The position numbers and the translations under genes are program-made. The notes beneath the pieces are model-generated. The model saw only the letters and a program-made list of their open reading frames with translations. It was not told the origin of the DNA and made no database searches. A stretch of 64,000 nt of DNA, taken from assembly GCA_029776225.1 (NCBI GenBank), contig JAKOTR010000053.1, positions 62,001 through 126,000 of the forward strand, in the 5' to 3' direction. Source of the DNA: Acidobacteriota bacterium. Its GTDB lineage: Bacteria; Acidobacteriota; Terriglobia; Bryobacterales; Bryobacteraceae. Shown piece after piece: positions 35,615-46,700 of this stretch; position 1 is the first letter of the stretch; the number at the start of each line of letters is the position of its first letter.

Positions 35615-36469
35615 ATGCTCAAACACAAAACGGTACTTACGTTTGCGCTGGCCTTGCTGCTGGCCGGCTGCGCCGGCGTCCGGCCACCTTCGCCCGATTC
35701 ACGGCCGACAGAAAATGTTTCGGTTACCTTCCTGGACGTGGGCCAGGCGGATGCCACTCTCATACGCACTCCTGAGGGCGAGACGGTCCTGATCGATACG
35801 GGCCAGAACGGCCGGACGGCGGCCCTGCTGCGCAAACTGGGTATCCGCCGCATCGACCTGCTGATTCTCACGCATGCGCACGCGGATCACACGGGAGGCG
35901 TCGAATCGATACTTGAGAGTTTTCCGGTGAACGAGATCTGGTACTCGGGTCTCGACTACAAGGCGAAGCTCCGCCGTCTCCTCGAGCGCAACGGCGGTCT
36001 CCAAAAGGTCTCCGCCGGATTCGAAAAGCGCTTCGCGAAGCTGATCCTCACCGTGCTGCACCCGCAGGCGAAGCCGCTGCGCAACTCGGTCAACAACCGC
36101 TCCGTGGTGGTGAAAGCCGTCTACGGTTCGGCGAGCTATTTGTTTCCGGGCGATTGCGAGCTGGAATGCTGGGATCAGCTCTTCAAGTTTCATCGCGCCG
36201 AGCTGCGCGCGGACGTTCTCAAGGCCGCCCACCACGGCTCGGGAAACGGGACGAGCTCCGGCGTGCTGATTAACGTGCGCCCGGCAACCATCGTGGTCTC
36301 CTGCGGGCGCGGCAACGACTATGGCCATCCGCACTCGATCGTCCTGAGGCTGGTCGACAGGCTTGGGGCCCAACTCCTGCGCACCGACCTTCAAGGAACC
36401 ATCGAGTGCGCGGGCGCGCGGTGCGCGCCGGTCGCCGAAGCCGCGCTCAGCGAAATCTCTGGGCGCTAA
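35615..36469 (+). CDS. ComEC-like MBL-fold metallohydrolase, lipoprotein
   Basis: 284 residues. The lipobox is LLLAGCAG. The metallo-beta-lactamase fold begins VTFLDVGQADATLI and has the metal motif LTHAHADHTGG, with further His in LKAAHHGSGNG and HPHS. This matches the C-terminal nuclease-like domain of ComEC, here as a free exported lipoprotein without the channel part. It may degrade DNA or phosphodiesters at the cell surface; this is inference from family. Confidence 0.88.
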   Translation: MLKHKTVLTFALALLLAGCAGVRPPSPDSRPTENVSVTFLDVGQADATLIRTPEGETVLIDTGQNGRTAALLRKLGIRRIDLLILTHAHADHTGGVESILESFPVNEIWYSGLDYKAKLRRLLERNGGLQKVSAGFEKRFAKLILTVLHPQAKPLRNSVNNRSVVVKAVYGSASYLFPGDCELECWDQLFKFHRAELRADVLKAAHHGSGNGTSSGVLINVRPATIVVSCGRGNDYGHPHSIVLRLVDRLGAQLLRTDLQGTIECAGARCAPVAEAALSEISGR

Positions 36470-36531
36470 TCGGCCCCGAAAAGGTTGATTCGCAGCGCTT
36501 GGCTATAATGGCCGGGAAACTGGGAGGAGAT

Positions 36532-38280
36532 ATGCGTTTTCTGGTTCCGGCGCTCTCGCTGTGTGTTGTTTTCGCGCAGGACGCGCGTAATACACAGGTT
36601 CCCAACACGAATACGCACTTCACCATGAAGGAGTATCGAACGCTGGCGGAGTGGGAGGCGCGCAAGGCGCAGCTCCGCAAACAGATCCTTTCCGCCGCGG
36701 GACTCCTGCCGATGCCGGAGAAAACGCCGTTGAATCCCAGGATTTTCGGCCGCCTGGAGCGCAATGGCTACTCCGTCGAGAAAGTGCTGATTGAAACCAT
36801 GCCGGGCTTTTACCTGGGCGGGAATCTTTACCGGCCGCTGCGTCCCGGGAAGCATCCGGCCATCGTCACGCCGCACGGGCACTGGAGCCACGGGCGCCTG
36901 GAAAACCAGTCCCGGACCTCCGTTCCCGGCCGCTGCATCAATTTCGCGCGGCAGGGATACGTTGTGTTCTCCTACGACATGCTCGGGTACAACGACACTA
37001 CCCAGACGCCGCACAAGTTCGGCGGGCGCATCGAGCAGTTGTGGTCGTTCGGGCCACTGGGGCTGCAATTGTGGAATTCGATCCGGGCGGTGGACTTTGT
37101 GCAATCGCTCAGCGACGTGGACCCGGAGCGCATCGCGGCGACCGGCGCTTCGGGCGGCGGCACCCAGACGTTTCTGCTGGCGGCGGTGGATGACCGCGTG
37201 AAATGGTCCGCCCCGGTCAACATGGTGTCTGCCATCATGCAGGGCGGCTGCGTCTGCGAAAACGCGCCCAACCTGCGTGTGGACACCTTCAACGTAGAGT
37301 TCGCCGCCATGATGGCGCCGCGGCCGATGCTGCTAGTGTCGGCGACCGGCGACTGGACGCGCAACGTGCCCTCGGAGGAATTTCCGGCGATCCGCCGCAT
37401 CTACGCCCTCTACGGGAAGGCGGACGAGGTGGAGCAGGTTCAGATCGATGCCCCGCACAATTACAACCGCGAGAGCCGCGAGGCCGTGTATCGCTTCTTC
37501 GGCCGGCGCATACTCAACCTGCCCGATGCGGACAAAATCGTCGAGGACAGCTTCCAGGTGGAAAAGCAGCAAGACCTGCTCGCGCTCAACGGTCGGAGCC
37601 TGCCCGAGAACGCGCTGGATTATGACGGGCTGTTCCGGCAATGGAAGGAAGCGGCGCGAGCTCAGAGCGCGCAGACGCGCGATATCGCGGAACTGCAGGA
37701 GCGGCTGCGGCTTGTCCTCGGCGCCGAGTGGCCCGCGGAAGTTACGGCGCAGAACCGCGGAGAGCTGATCGTATTGACGCGCCCCGGTAAAGGCGACCGC
37801 GTGCCGGGCTTGTTGATCCCCGGCAGCGGGGCGCCGGTCCTCCTTGCGGATGAAAAGGGCGCGGCGGCCGCTCGCAAACGGGAGGGGGCGCGAAAACCGA
37901 TCGCCTTGGGGCGCACCGTGCTGGCGATCGATGCTTTCCAGACCGGCTCTGCGGAGGCGCCGCGCGACCGCTCGCACCAGCACTTCCTGACGTTCAACCG
38001 GAGCGACGATGCGCTCCGCGTCCAGGATATCCTCACCGCTCTGAAGTATCTCAGCACGAAATACGAGCAGAAACCCGAACTGATCTGTGCCGGCAAAGCG
38101 GCCGTCTGGTGCACTTTCGCCGCCGCCGTGGCCCCCATCGGCGTGGAGTTGACGGCGGACCTCGGAAAGTTCCAGGGCACGGAGGAGGACTTCGCGCGCC
38201 ATTTCTTCGTGCCGGGAATCCTTCGCGCCGGAGGACTTGACGCGGCACGCCGTATTTTGAACCAGGTCAGCCCGCAGTGA
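36532..38280 (+). CDS. Acetyl-xylan-esterase-like alpha/beta hydrolase, exported
   Basis: 582 residues from ATG 36532, behind GGGAGGAG. A short signal peptide (FLVPALSLCVVFAQ) is present. The hydrolase core has the nucleophile elbow ATGASGGGTQTF (Ser about 205) and the oxyanion-side HGHWSHGR. This resembles the AXE1/dienelactone hydrolase group that acidobacteria carry in large numbers for plant polysaccharide esters. A second, more divergent hydrolase-like C-terminal half (about 400-580) follows. Overlaps the convergent terC end by 14 bases. The substrate is unknown. Confidence 0.8.
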   Translation: MRFLVPALSLCVVFAQDARNTQVPNTNTHFTMKEYRTLAEWEARKAQLRKQILSAAGLLPMPEKTPLNPRIFGRLERNGYSVEKVLIETMPGFYLGGNLYRPLRPGKHPAIVTPHGHWSHGRLENQSRTSVPGRCINFARQGYVVFSYDMLGYNDTTQTPHKFGGRIEQLWSFGPLGLQLWNSIRAVDFVQSLSDVDPERIAATGASGGGTQTFLLAAVDDRVKWSAPVNMVSAIMQGGCVCENAPNLRVDTFNVEFAAMMAPRPMLLVSATGDWTRNVPSEEFPAIRRIYALYGKADEVEQVQIDAPHNYNRESREAVYRFFGRRILNLPDADKIVEDSFQVEKQQDLLALNGRSLPENALDYDGLFRQWKEAARAQSAQTRDIAELQERLRLVLGAEWPAEVTAQNRGELIVLTRPGKGDRVPGLLIPGSGAPVLLADEKGAAAARKREGARKPIALGRTVLAIDAFQTGSAEAPRDRSHQHFLTFNRSDDALRVQDILTALKYLSTKYEQKPELICAGKAAVWCTFAAAVAPIGVELTADLGKFQGTEEDFARHFFVPGILRAGGLDAARRILNQVSPQ

Positions 38281-39205
38281 GCGACGGCCGCTTGCGGCTG
38301 TTCATCCAGAGGGAACCGGCGATGGCGGCGGCGAGCACCACGCCCACCAGAATCAGCGGCAGCCACGTGGGGATCGCGACGTGGTGCGAGATGGTCAACT
38401 TGATTCCGATAGACACGAGGATGACGGCAAGCGCGGGATGGATGAGCGGCAAATGCAGCATCGCCCCGGCCAGCACGAAGTACAGGGCGCGCAGACCGAG
38501 GATTGCGAAAACGTTGGAGGAATACGCGATGAAGCGGTCGCGCGTGACCGCGAGCAAGGCCGGAACGGAATCGACGGCAAAGATGACGTCGGCGCTTTCT
38601 ATAGCCACTAAGGCAAGGAGCATCGGCGTGATGTAGATGCCGTTTTGCGTGCGATGCCAGAAGTGTTTCCCTTTGTAGTCGCGGTCAACCGGGAGCAGCC
38701 TGGCCGCGAAGCGAACGGTGGCGTTTTCCCCGGGTCTTTCTTCCTCGCCCTTGAGGGCCTGCACTCCGAGGCGAATTCCCGTAACGATGAGAATCGCCCC
38801 CATTATGTAGACAATCCACTCGACGGCTTCGATGAGGGCAATGCCCGCAAAAATGAAGACGCCGCGCAGGATAGCCGCCCCGAGAATGCCCAGCATGAGA
38901 ACGCGCCGCTGATGCTCGTGCGGAATTTGGAAGTAGCCGAACGTAGCGGCGAAAACAAACAGGTTGTCGGCGGACAGGGATTTCTCGATGACGTAGGCGG
39001 TCAGGTATTCGAGCGCCATTCCTTTGAGCGCCCACCAGACATAGAGGGAAAAACCGACGCCGGCGCCGATCCAGGCAATGCTCTCGACGATGGCGCTTTG
39101 CAGGCTTCCCTCACGGGTGAATCTCGGGATCAGAAAGAAATCGAGAGCAAACAGTACAACCACACACAGCGCGAGAAAAAACCATGGCGAGAGTAGCATC
39201 CCCAT
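38267..39205 (-). CDS. TerC-family integral membrane protein
   Basis: 312 residues, about nine membrane spans. The TerC core is AYVIEKSLSADNLFVFAATF, and later SADVIFAVDSVPALLAVTRD with the paired acidic residues inside membrane segments that likely bind manganese or another metal. E. coli Alx and related TerC proteins export manganese, and MeeF-like roles supply metal to secreted enzymes. Named after tellurite resistance, but no ter operon is present. Divergent from the FHA-domain gene. Confidence 0.93.
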   Translation of the reverse strand: MGMLLSPWFFLALCVVVLFALDFFLIPRFTREGSLQSAIVESIAWIGAGVGFSLYVWWALKGMALEYLTAYVIEKSLSADNLFVFAATFGYFQIPHEHQRRVLMLGILGAAILRGVFIFAGIALIEAVEWIVYIMGAILIVTGIRLGVQALKGEEERPGENATVRFAARLLPVDRDYKGKHFWHRTQNGIYITPMLLALVAIESADVIFAVDSVPALLAVTRDRFIAYSSNVFAILGLRALYFVLAGAMLHLPLIHPALAVILVSIGIKLTISHHVAIPTWLPLILVGVVLAAAIAGSLWMNSRKRPSLTAG

Positions 39206-39300
39206 GAAGCGCGGGCCCTTGTATAGCCGACGCAGCCGCTCGCCGGGGGGTTCCTTCGCGTGAACAATCCCGCCGCGTGCGTGCTGATAAAGTATCCAAT

Positions 39301-40946
39301 ATGGTTCGGGAACTCGCCGTCACCTCTCCTGATGGCAAGAGCCGCATTGTCAGGCTCGACGGCGATTCGCTGTCGCTGGGCCGGTCGGCCGCCAATGAGC
39401 TCTGCTATCCGGAGGACGCCGGGCTTTCGCGGCAGCACGTGATCTTCGAGCGCGAAGGCGAGCACTGGACCGCGCGGGACCTCGGGAGCACGAACGGCAC
39501 TTTCATCAACGGAACCCGGCTCACCGAAAAGCGGCGGCTCAGGCCGGGCGACCGCATCGTCGCGAGCCGGGTGGTAATCATCTACGAGCCCGGCAAAAGG
39601 GACGAGGAGAAGCCGGTATTCTTTGAGGGCGGCGAAGCCCCGGACGCGGACAACACTGTTCTCGCGGCGGCTACCACGCTGGAAAGCCTGCTTAAGAGCG
39701 AGCCGGCCAGTTTGAAGGCCACCCGCGGCGGCGCTGGAAACTGGGCCAGCCCGATCACCACGCTCCTGCGGGCCGGCCGCGAGCTGACCCTGCGGAGGCC
39801 GCTGCCCGAACTCTACCAGGTGATTCTGGACCTCGCCCTGGAGGCCACAGGCGCGCGCCGGGGAGTGCTGCTAACCGTGGAAAAAGGCAGCCTCGTGGTG
39901 CAGGCTTCACGAGGCGATGGTTTGCGGATCAGCAGCGCCGTACGGGACCGCGTGCTCGAAAGCAGAACCTCCGTGCTGGTCCGCGACACCGCGCTGGACG
40001 AGGCGCTGCGCAAGCGACACAGCATCGTGGCGCAGAGCGTGCGCACGCTGATGGCCGTTCCGCTCCAGACCGACGACAAGGTGATCGGGCTGATTTACGT
40101 CGACTCGCCGGAGTTCTTCCGCCAGTTCACCACCGACGATCTGAACCTGCTGACCGTACTGGCGAACGTGGCGGGCATTCGCATCGAACGCGAGCGTTTG
40201 GCCGAAGTGGAGCAGGCCGAGCGGCTCATGGCGGCCGAACTGGAGCAGGCCGCGGAGATTCAGCGGCAACTGCTGCCCTCCGCCGCGCCATCCGTGCCGG
40301 GGCTGGACCTGGCGGGCTATACCGCGCCTTGCCGCACCGTCGGCGGCGACTACTACGATTTCCTGACTCTTCCGGACGGCCGCATCGGCCTCGTATCGCC
40401 GACGTGGCGGGCAAGGGCATGCCGGCGGCGCTCGTGATGGCCTCCTTGCAAGCTAAGGTGCAGGCGCTGGCAGAGACTCCCGGCACCATCGCCGAGTTCG
40501 TGGGCAGGCTGAACCGCGGCATGGCCGCCACCTGCCCCCGGAACCGCTTCGTCACGCTCTTCTATGGTGTGATCGATCCAAAGAGCGGCGAACTCGCCTG
40601 GTGCAATGCGGGCCACAACCCGCCGCTGCTGGTGCGCGCAGAGGGCGAAATCGTTCCACTCGACGGCGGCGGTCCGGTGCTGGGCGTCGTACCAACTATG
40701 CGCTACGAGGAGCGGCGCGGGGCGATGGAATCCGGCGACGTGCTCTTGCTGTACAGCGACGGCGTCGCCGAGGCGTGCAATCCGGACGGGGTCGAGTTTT
40801 CACAGCGCCTAAACACGCTTCTGCTCGAAAAGCGCGGAGAAACCGCGGCCGGGATCGTCCAGGCTGTCCACGAAGCCGTGAGGGCGTGGACGGAGGGCTT
40901 GCCTCCGGCCGACGACGTCACGGTTGTAGCGGCGCGGCGTTGTTAG
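39301..40946 (+). pseudogene. FHA-GAF-PP2C (SpoIIE/RsbU) phosphatase gene split by a one-base frameshift
   Basis: Two frames together make one normal protein of about 548 residues. The first (to 40437) has an FHA domain (LGRSAANELCYPEDAGLSRQ, STNGTFINGT), a GAF domain (about 165-310) and the start of the PP2C domain (VGGDYYDFLTLPDGRIGLV). The second, in the +2 frame, resumes with IADVAGKGMPAALVMASLQA and runs to 40946 with GHNPPLLV, YSDGVAEA and ADDVTVV. The break lies at 40393-40395, where one base is missing between GLV and IAD. There is no homopolymer or obvious slippery run there. The intact protein would be a phosphopeptide-binding, signal-sensing Ser phosphatase of the RsbU type. A real mutation or an assembly error are both possible. 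Confidence 0.85.
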
Positions 40947-40949
40947 AGA

Positions 40950-40964
40950 GGACCGGCGGGGTCC
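40950..40964 (-). terminator. Short hairpin just after hoxH
   Basis: GGACC and GGTCC pair around GGCGG between the convergent ends of the FHA-GAF-PP2C gene and hoxH, immediately beyond the hoxH stop. The stem is only 5 bp with no clear T-run, so it is a weak candidate for a shared terminator. Confidence 0.3.
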
Positions 40965-42395
40965 CTATGAAGACAGCCGGTCCAGTTCGCTTCCGTCGTG
41001 TCCAAACAGGCGGATATCCAGCGCCGGCTGTCCAGCGGCGTGCGTCGAGCAGCTCAGGCAGGGGTCGTATGCGCGGACCACGGCCGAGACGCGGTTCAGC
41101 ATCCCTTCCTTCAGCTTCTTGCCATCCACAAAGCGCCGGCTGACCTGCTCGATGCTGCGGTTGATGGCCAGGTTGTTGTGGCCGGTGGCGATGATCAGGT
41201 TCGCCCAGCGGATCGCGCCTTTCTCGTCCACCTTGTAGTGATGGATGAGGACACCGCGCGGCGCTTCGGCCATCCCGACGCCTTCGAGCGAGTTCACGCC
41301 GGCGTGCGCGCGGACGTGCGTCGAGAGAATTGCCGGGTCGTCCAGCAGGGCGCCTATGCGCTCGAGCGCGTACACGATTTCAATCAGGCGCGCATAGTGG
41401 TAGAGGAACGAGCTGGTGACAACCGTTCCGAACCGCTGGCGGTATTCCTCCAGTTCCTGGTCGGCTTCGGGCGTTCCGCAGCGGTCGGCAACGTTCAGTC
41501 TGGCCAGCGGACCCACGCGGTACGTTCCGTCGGGATACCCGGCCGGCTTGTAATAAGGAGCCTTGAGGTAGGAGTACGGCAGCACCGCCTCCCCGATGAA
41601 CTTGTTGTAGTCCGCCGCGGCAACCTGGTCTTGCAGGATCTTGCCCTCGGCATCCCGGAACCGCAACCGGCCGTCGTAGATCTGAAGATTGCCGGCGGCA
41701 TCCACCATGCCGGCATACATGGTGGGTGCGTTTCCGAAGGACGCGATCTCCTCCTTGAACTGATCGAGGACGCCCTTGAACATGGCGAGCGTACGGCGGG
41801 CGATATCGCGCGCGTTCGGCAGCTCCTTGAGGATGCGGTCGCGCACGGCGCCATCGAGCGGCGCGTTCACTCCGCCGGGCACCGTCCACGACGGATGGAT
41901 GCGCTCTTTCGCCAGTCCCTCGATCACCTGCTGGCCGAACTTCCGAAGGGCGATGCCGTCCCGCGCCACATCCGGGTGCTTCTCCAGCACGCCGAGGAGG
42001 TTGCGCCTGGCAGGATCGTAATCCATGCCGAGCAAAATGTCCGGCGAGGACAGGTGGAAGAAACTGAGGGCGTGCGACTGAACGAACTGCCCGCAGTGCA
42101 TCAATTCTCTGAGCCGGGCGGCGGTTTCGGGAATTTTCACCGCCATGATGGCGTCGCAGGCCTTGGCGGACGCCAGCAAGTGGCTCACCGGGCAGATGCC
42201 GCAGATGCGCGCGGTGATCGCCGGCATTTCGTAATAGGGCCGACCCTCGACAAACTTCTCGAAGCCGCGCACCTGCGTCACGTGGAACTGCGTGCTGCTA
42301 ACCTTGCCGTCTTCGTTCAGATAAATGCTGATCTTGGCGTGACCCTCGATGCGGGTCACCGGATCGATGGTGATCTTCTTCATGCGCGCCCTCAT
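40965..42395 (-). CDS. hoxH: NiFe hydrogenase large subunit (HoxH/HydL type, group 3)
   Basis: 476 residues. The active-site ligands are ICGICPVSH near residue 61 and [10 protein letters not shown] near 445, so all four Cys that bind the Ni-Fe centre are present and none is selenocysteine. The N-terminus [20 protein letters not shown] is typical. About 20 residues follow the DPCLSC motif and should be cleaved by a maturation protease after nickel insertion; no such protease gene is in the window. ATG 42395 overlaps the hoxY stop (ATGA); ATG 42383, with GAGGG upstream, is an alternative. It is the catalytic subunit, taking up or making H2 in the cytoplasm. Confidence 0.95.
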   Translation of the reverse strand: MRARMKKITIDPVTRIEGHAKISIYLNEDGKVSSTQFHVTQVRGFEKFVEGRPYYEMPAITARICGICPVSHLLASAKACDAIMAVKIPETAARLRELMHCGQFVQSHALSFFHLSSPDILLGMDYDPARRNLLGVLEKHPDVARDGIALRKFGQQVIEGLAKERIHPSWTVPGGVNAPLDGAVRDRILKELPNARDIARRTLAMFKGVLDQFKEEIASFGNAPTMYAGMVDAAGNLQIYDGRLRFRDAEGKILQDQVAAADYNKFIGEAVLPYSYLKAPYYKPAGYPDGTYRVGPLARLNVADRCGTPEADQELEEYRQRFGTVVTSSFLYHYARLIEIVYALERIGALLDDPAILSTHVRAHAGVNSLEGVGMAEAPRGVLIHHYKVDEKGAIRWANLIIATGHNNLAINRSIEQVSRRFVDGKKLKEGMLNRVSAVVRAYDPCLSCSTHAAGQPALDIRLFGHDGSELDRLSS

Positions 42396-42922
42396 CCAAA
42401 CCTTACTTTCGAGCTGAGGTCAGGCATCCGGCCTTCGAGCAGCTCGCTCAGGACGTAGAGAATGGTCCCGGCCGCCGGGGGGCAGCCCGGGACGTGCAGG
42501 TCCACCTTGACGGCCTCATGCACCGGCACGGCGCGCTTCAGGAGCTTGGGCACGCCATCGGCCGGCACGCCGGGATTCTGCTCGGCGCCTTCGACGTAAA
42601 CGCGGTCGAGCAGTTTCCGGACCGGGAACGCGTTCCGCATGGCCGGCACGTTGCTCGTCACGGCGCAGTCGCCGAGCGCGACAAGGTACTTGCTGCGCTC
42701 CCGGATGAGCTGGATCTTGGCCAAGTCCTCCTGGCTGCTCACGGCGCCTTCCACGAGCACGAGGTCCACGTCCTCCGGGAATTCCTGCGCATCCACCAGG
42801 GGGCCGTACACCAGGTCGATCTTCTGCGCCACGGCAGCGATGGCCTCGTCGATGTCGAGGAAAGACATGTGGCATCCCGAGCAGCCGTCCAGCCAGACCG
42901 TGGCGACCTTCACCTTCTTCAT
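42392..42922 (-). CDS. hoxY: NiFe hydrogenase small subunit (HoxY/HydS type)
   Basis: 176 residues, the short cytoplasmic form without a Tat signal. The proximal [4Fe-4S] ligands are in DGCSGCHMS (Cys14, Cys17), LGDCAVTSN (Cys86) and VPGCPP (Cys147). It passes electrons between the Ni-Fe site and the diaphorase subunits. ATG 42922 overlaps the hoxU stop and its own stop overlaps the hoxH start, both as ATGA, so U, Y and H are translationally coupled. The frame open upstream to 43522 is shadow of hoxU. Confidence 0.94.
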   Translation of the reverse strand: MKKVKVATVWLDGCSGCHMSFLDIDEAIAAVAQKIDLVYGPLVDAQEFPEDVDLVLVEGAVSSQEDLAKIQLIRERSKYLVALGDCAVTSNVPAMRNAFPVRKLLDRVYVEGAEQNPGVPADGVPKLLKRAVPVHEAVKVDLHVPGCPPAAGTILYVLSELLEGRMPDLSSKVRFG

Positions 42923-43632
42923 ACTCTCACCCCGCGCTTCACTGCCAGCCGCGAGATGTTCTCGTGGCTTTTCGTCATCTCTTCGACCGCCCATCCTTTC
43001 TCCGCCAGCGCTCCCGTGGGGCAGGCCTGCACGCATTTGCCGCAACTCGTGCAGCTCTTCGACTCGCCCCAGGGCTTGTTCAATTCGCTCACCAGCATGG
43101 AGCGGATCCCGCGCGAGGCGATGTCCCACACGTGGGCGCCCTCGACTTCGTCGCACACCCGGACGCAGCGCGTGCACAGGATGCAGCGGTTGTGGTCCAG
43201 CACGAACCTGGGATGCGAGACGTCCACCGGCAGCGCCGGGTAGGTGTACGGATAGCGCACGTGCGTGACGCCGAGCTTCGCCGCCATCGACTGCAATTCG
43301 CAGTGGCCGTTCGAGACGCACACCGAGCAGTAATGGTTGCGCTCGGTCAGCAGGAACTCGAGCACCATGCGCCGGTACCGCGCCAGCTTTTCGGAGTTCG
43401 TCGTCACCGACATTCCGTCCTGCACCGCCGTGGTGCAAGAGGGAAGGAGGCGCCCGACGCCCGATACCTCCACCACGCATAACCGGCAAGCGCCGGAGGG
43501 CGATACCCCGGCGAGGTAACACAGCGTCGGGATGTACTTGCCGGCGGCCCGGGCCACCTCGAGGATGGTCTGGCCTTCCCGCGCTTCCACATACTCGCCG
43601 TCGATTCTGATCGATACTTTATGCAAAGGCAT
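42919..43632 (-). CDS. hoxU: Hydrogenase iron-sulfur subunit (HoxU/NuoG N-terminal type)
   Basis: 237 residues. Clusters in order: a plant-type [2Fe-2S] ([20 protein letters not shown], then PSC), a His-ligated [4Fe-4S] ([18 protein letters not shown]), and two ferredoxin-type [4Fe-4S] clusters ([11 protein letters not shown] and [16 protein letters not shown]). This is the classic electron wire between the flavin subunit and the hydrogenase small subunit. ATG 43632 has GAGGAA 8 bases upstream. A 77-bp gap with a hairpin separates it from the diaphorase gene. Confidence 0.94.
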   Translation of the reverse strand: MPLHKVSIRIDGEYVEAREGQTILEVARAAGKYIPTLCYLAGVSPSGACRLCVVEVSGVGRLLPSCTTAVQDGMSVTTNSEKLARYRRMVLEFLLTERNHYCSVCVSNGHCELQSMAAKLGVTHVRYPYTYPALPVDVSHPRFVLDHNRCILCTRCVRVCDEVEGAHVWDIASRGIRSMLVSELNKPWGESKSCTSCGKCVQACPTGALAEKGWAVEEMTKSHENISRLAVKRGVRV

Positions 43633-43681
43633 GAATGCTTCCTCTAGTTGCGGCTAATCCGGCATTACGTGTTGCCCCGCT

Positions 43682-43710
43682 GCGGCCATGCCTGTTTCCG
43701 AGCATGCCGC
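43682..43710 (-). other. Imperfect hairpin between hoxF-gltD and hoxU
   Basis: The complement of the text reads as a stem: GCGGCCATGC (43682-43691) pairs with GCATGCCGC (43702-43710), 9 pairs with one bulged base and a 10-base loop. It starts at the stop codon of the diaphorase gene. No T-run follows on the minus strand, so mRNA processing or stability is more likely than termination. Confidence 0.45.
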
Positions 43711-46700
43711 TAGTCTCCATTCGCCTTCACGTCGCACCGCAGGCAGCGTTCGGCTTCGTGCAGGACCTGAAGGGCGGTGAGCCCCGTGGTCACTTCGGCG
43801 AAGCTCTTCACGCGCTCGAGCGGATCAAGCTGGCCCGGCAACTGGCGGGGCTCCTTGCTGGGGCTCGCCGGCGGAGTCTGGTCATACTCCCACTTGCGTG
43901 AGAGTTTGGCGATCCGCTTGTCTTCCATCAGGTGCTGGTCGATCAGGCGCGCCGCCTTCTTGCCGTAACCCATCGCATTCACGACGTTGGCAGCGCCGCT
44001 GATCACGTCGCCGCCGGCATAGACTTTGGGGCGGCTCGTCTGCAGGGTGTAGCGGTCCGCCGCGATCGTGCCGGAGTCGGTGAGCTTCAGCCCGGAGGCG
44101 CGCGGGAGAGCGTCATCCACCCTCTCGCCGATCGCCAGGATCACCGTGTCGCACTTGAACACCTGGATCTCTTCGGTCGGCACGGGTTTCCGCCGCCCGG
44201 AAGTGTCAAACTCGCCGAGCCTCGTCTTGACGACCTCGATCGCCTTGACGCGGCCATCGGTGGTGCCGACAATGCGGTGCGGGGCGGCAAGGTAGACGAA
44301 ATTCGCGCCTTCGGCCTCCGCCGCCTCGACTTCTTCCTTGATGGCCGGCATATCCTTGCGCTCGCGGCGGTAAATCACGGTGACTTCCGCGCCCATGCGG
44401 AGCGCGGTGCGCGCCGAATCGATAGCGGAGTTGCCGCCGCCGATCACGGCCACTCTCTTGCCGAGATTGACCTTCTCGCCTTTCGAAACCGCTTCCAGGA
44501 AGCCCAGCGCCGGCATCACGCCGCGCAGTTCGATGCCCGGCAGACGCGCGGAAGCTTCTTTCCAGGTGCCCATCGCCAGGAAGACGGCGTCGTACTGCGC
44601 TTCGAGCTCGTCCAGCGAGAGGTCGCGTCCCACGGTGGTGTTGAAGACAAACTTCACTCCCAACCGCTCGATCAGCTCGATTTCTTTGTCCAACACGTGT
44701 TCCGGCAGCCTGTATTCCGGCAGCGCATAGCGCAGCATGCCGCCGGCCGCCGCGTTGGAGTCGTAGATGGTCGCCTCGTGCCCGAGCAGCGAGAGGTAGA
44801 ACGCGCAGGCGAGCCCTGCCGGGCCGGCGCCCACAATGCCCACCTTCTTCCCCGTCGGCGCGAGTTTCCTCGCCAGGATCCGCTCAATCATGGCCGGGTA
44901 CCGGTCGGACGCGTAGATCGAATCGGCGATGTACCGGTGCACGTCGCGGATGTTGATGGCGGAGTCGAGATTCGTCCTGCGGCAGCGGTCCTCGCAGGGA
45001 TGCTGGCACACGCGGCCGGTGGAAGCCGGCAGCGGGTTGTCCATCACTACCGATTCAAACGCCTCCTCCAGCCGGTCCTCCTTATACAACTGGAGGAAAC
45101 GCGGGATGTTCATGTGCAGCGGGCAACTGTTCTCGCACGGCGAGAGCGCCAGGTTCTCGCAGACACCGGCGCGGCAGCGGTTCGCGCGGATGTGGTCCTC
45201 GAACTCGTGGCGGAAGTGCCGCATCGTCGTGAGGACCGGATTGGGCGCCGTCTGCCCCAGCCCGCACAGCGACATGTCGCGGATCATGCGGCCCAGTTCG
45301 TCGAGGCTGTCCAGGTCCGCCTCCGTGCCCTTGCCATCGGTGAAGGCGTTGAGAATTTTCAGCGCCTTGTCGAGCCCGACGCGGCAGGGCACGCACTTCC
45401 CGCAGGATTCCGAATGGGTGAACTCGATGAAGTACCGCGCGACGTCCACCATGCAGTTGTCTTCATCCATCACCACCATGCCGCCGGAGCCCATGATGGA
45501 GCCGAGCTTGGCGAGCGTCTCGTAATCGACGGGGGTGTCGAACATGTCCTGCGGGATGCAGCCGCCGGAAGGACCGCCCGTCTGCACGGCCTTGATCTGC
45601 CGGCCGTTGATGCCGCCCCCGCCGACGTCATAGACGAACGTCTTCAGCGGCGTTCCCAGAGGCATCTCGATCAGGCCGGTGTTGTTCACCTTGCCCACGA
45701 GCGAGAACACCTTGGTGCCCGGGCTTTTCGAACTGCCGGTCTCGTTGAACCACGCGGCGCCCTTGGCTATGATCGGCGCGATGTTGTACCACGTCTCGAC
45801 GTTGTTGATGTTGGTGGGTTTACCGTACAGGCCCTTCTGCGCCGGGAAGGGCGGCCGCGGCCGGGGACGCCCCGCGTGCCCTTCGAGCGAGGCGATCAGC
45901 GCGGTTTCCTCACCGCAGACAAACGCTCCGGCGCCCTCGACCAGCGAGATATTAAAGTTGAAGCCGCGGCCGAGTATGTTCTCGCCGAGCACGCCGTACT
46001 GCTTTGCCTGCTCGATGGCGCGCGAGAGCCGGTGCACCGCCAGCGGATACTCCGCCCGCACGTAAATGATGCCTTCGTGCGCGCCCGTCAGGTAGCCGCC
46101 GATGATCATGCCTTCCAGCAGCGAGTGCGGGTCGCTTTCGATCTCGTTGCGGTTCATGTACGCGCCGGGATCGCCCTCGTCCGCGTTGCAGATCAGGTAT
46201 TTCGGCTCTTCCTTGGCTTTCCGCAGCGCCTCCCACTTCAGCCCGGTGGGGTAGCCCGCGCCGCCGCGCCCGCGGAGCTTCGCGGCCTTGATCTGCTCGA
46301 TTGCCGCATCCGGCGTGCCGTCAATCAAAACCTTGTAGAGCGACTGGTAGCCGCCGACGGCGATGTATTCCTCGATGTCGTCCGCGGCGATCAAACCGCA
46401 GTTGCGCAGCACGATTTTCTTCTGGCCGCGGAAGAACGGGATTTCGTTCCACAACGGAATGTCCGGGTAGCCCCTGCCGTAATGGATCTGGCCGGTGAGG
46501 TGGTCCCATTCCTCGATCTTGCAAAGCGCGAGCGATTCGGTGATGCGGCCCAGGTAGAGGTCGTCCAAAATCCGGGGCACGTCGTTGGGCTGCACACGGC
46601 GCAGGACAACCAGCGGCCGGCCCGGCAGCCACACGTTCACCAGCGGTTCCTGGGCACAGAATCCGAAACAGCCGACCCGCGCGAGTTGCACGTCGAGCCC

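Noticed and set aside
40965-42395. Possible NiFeSe hydrogenase, given the tRNA-Sec gene
   Set aside because: Both Cys of the DPCLSC motif are encoded as Cys and there is no in-frame UGA.
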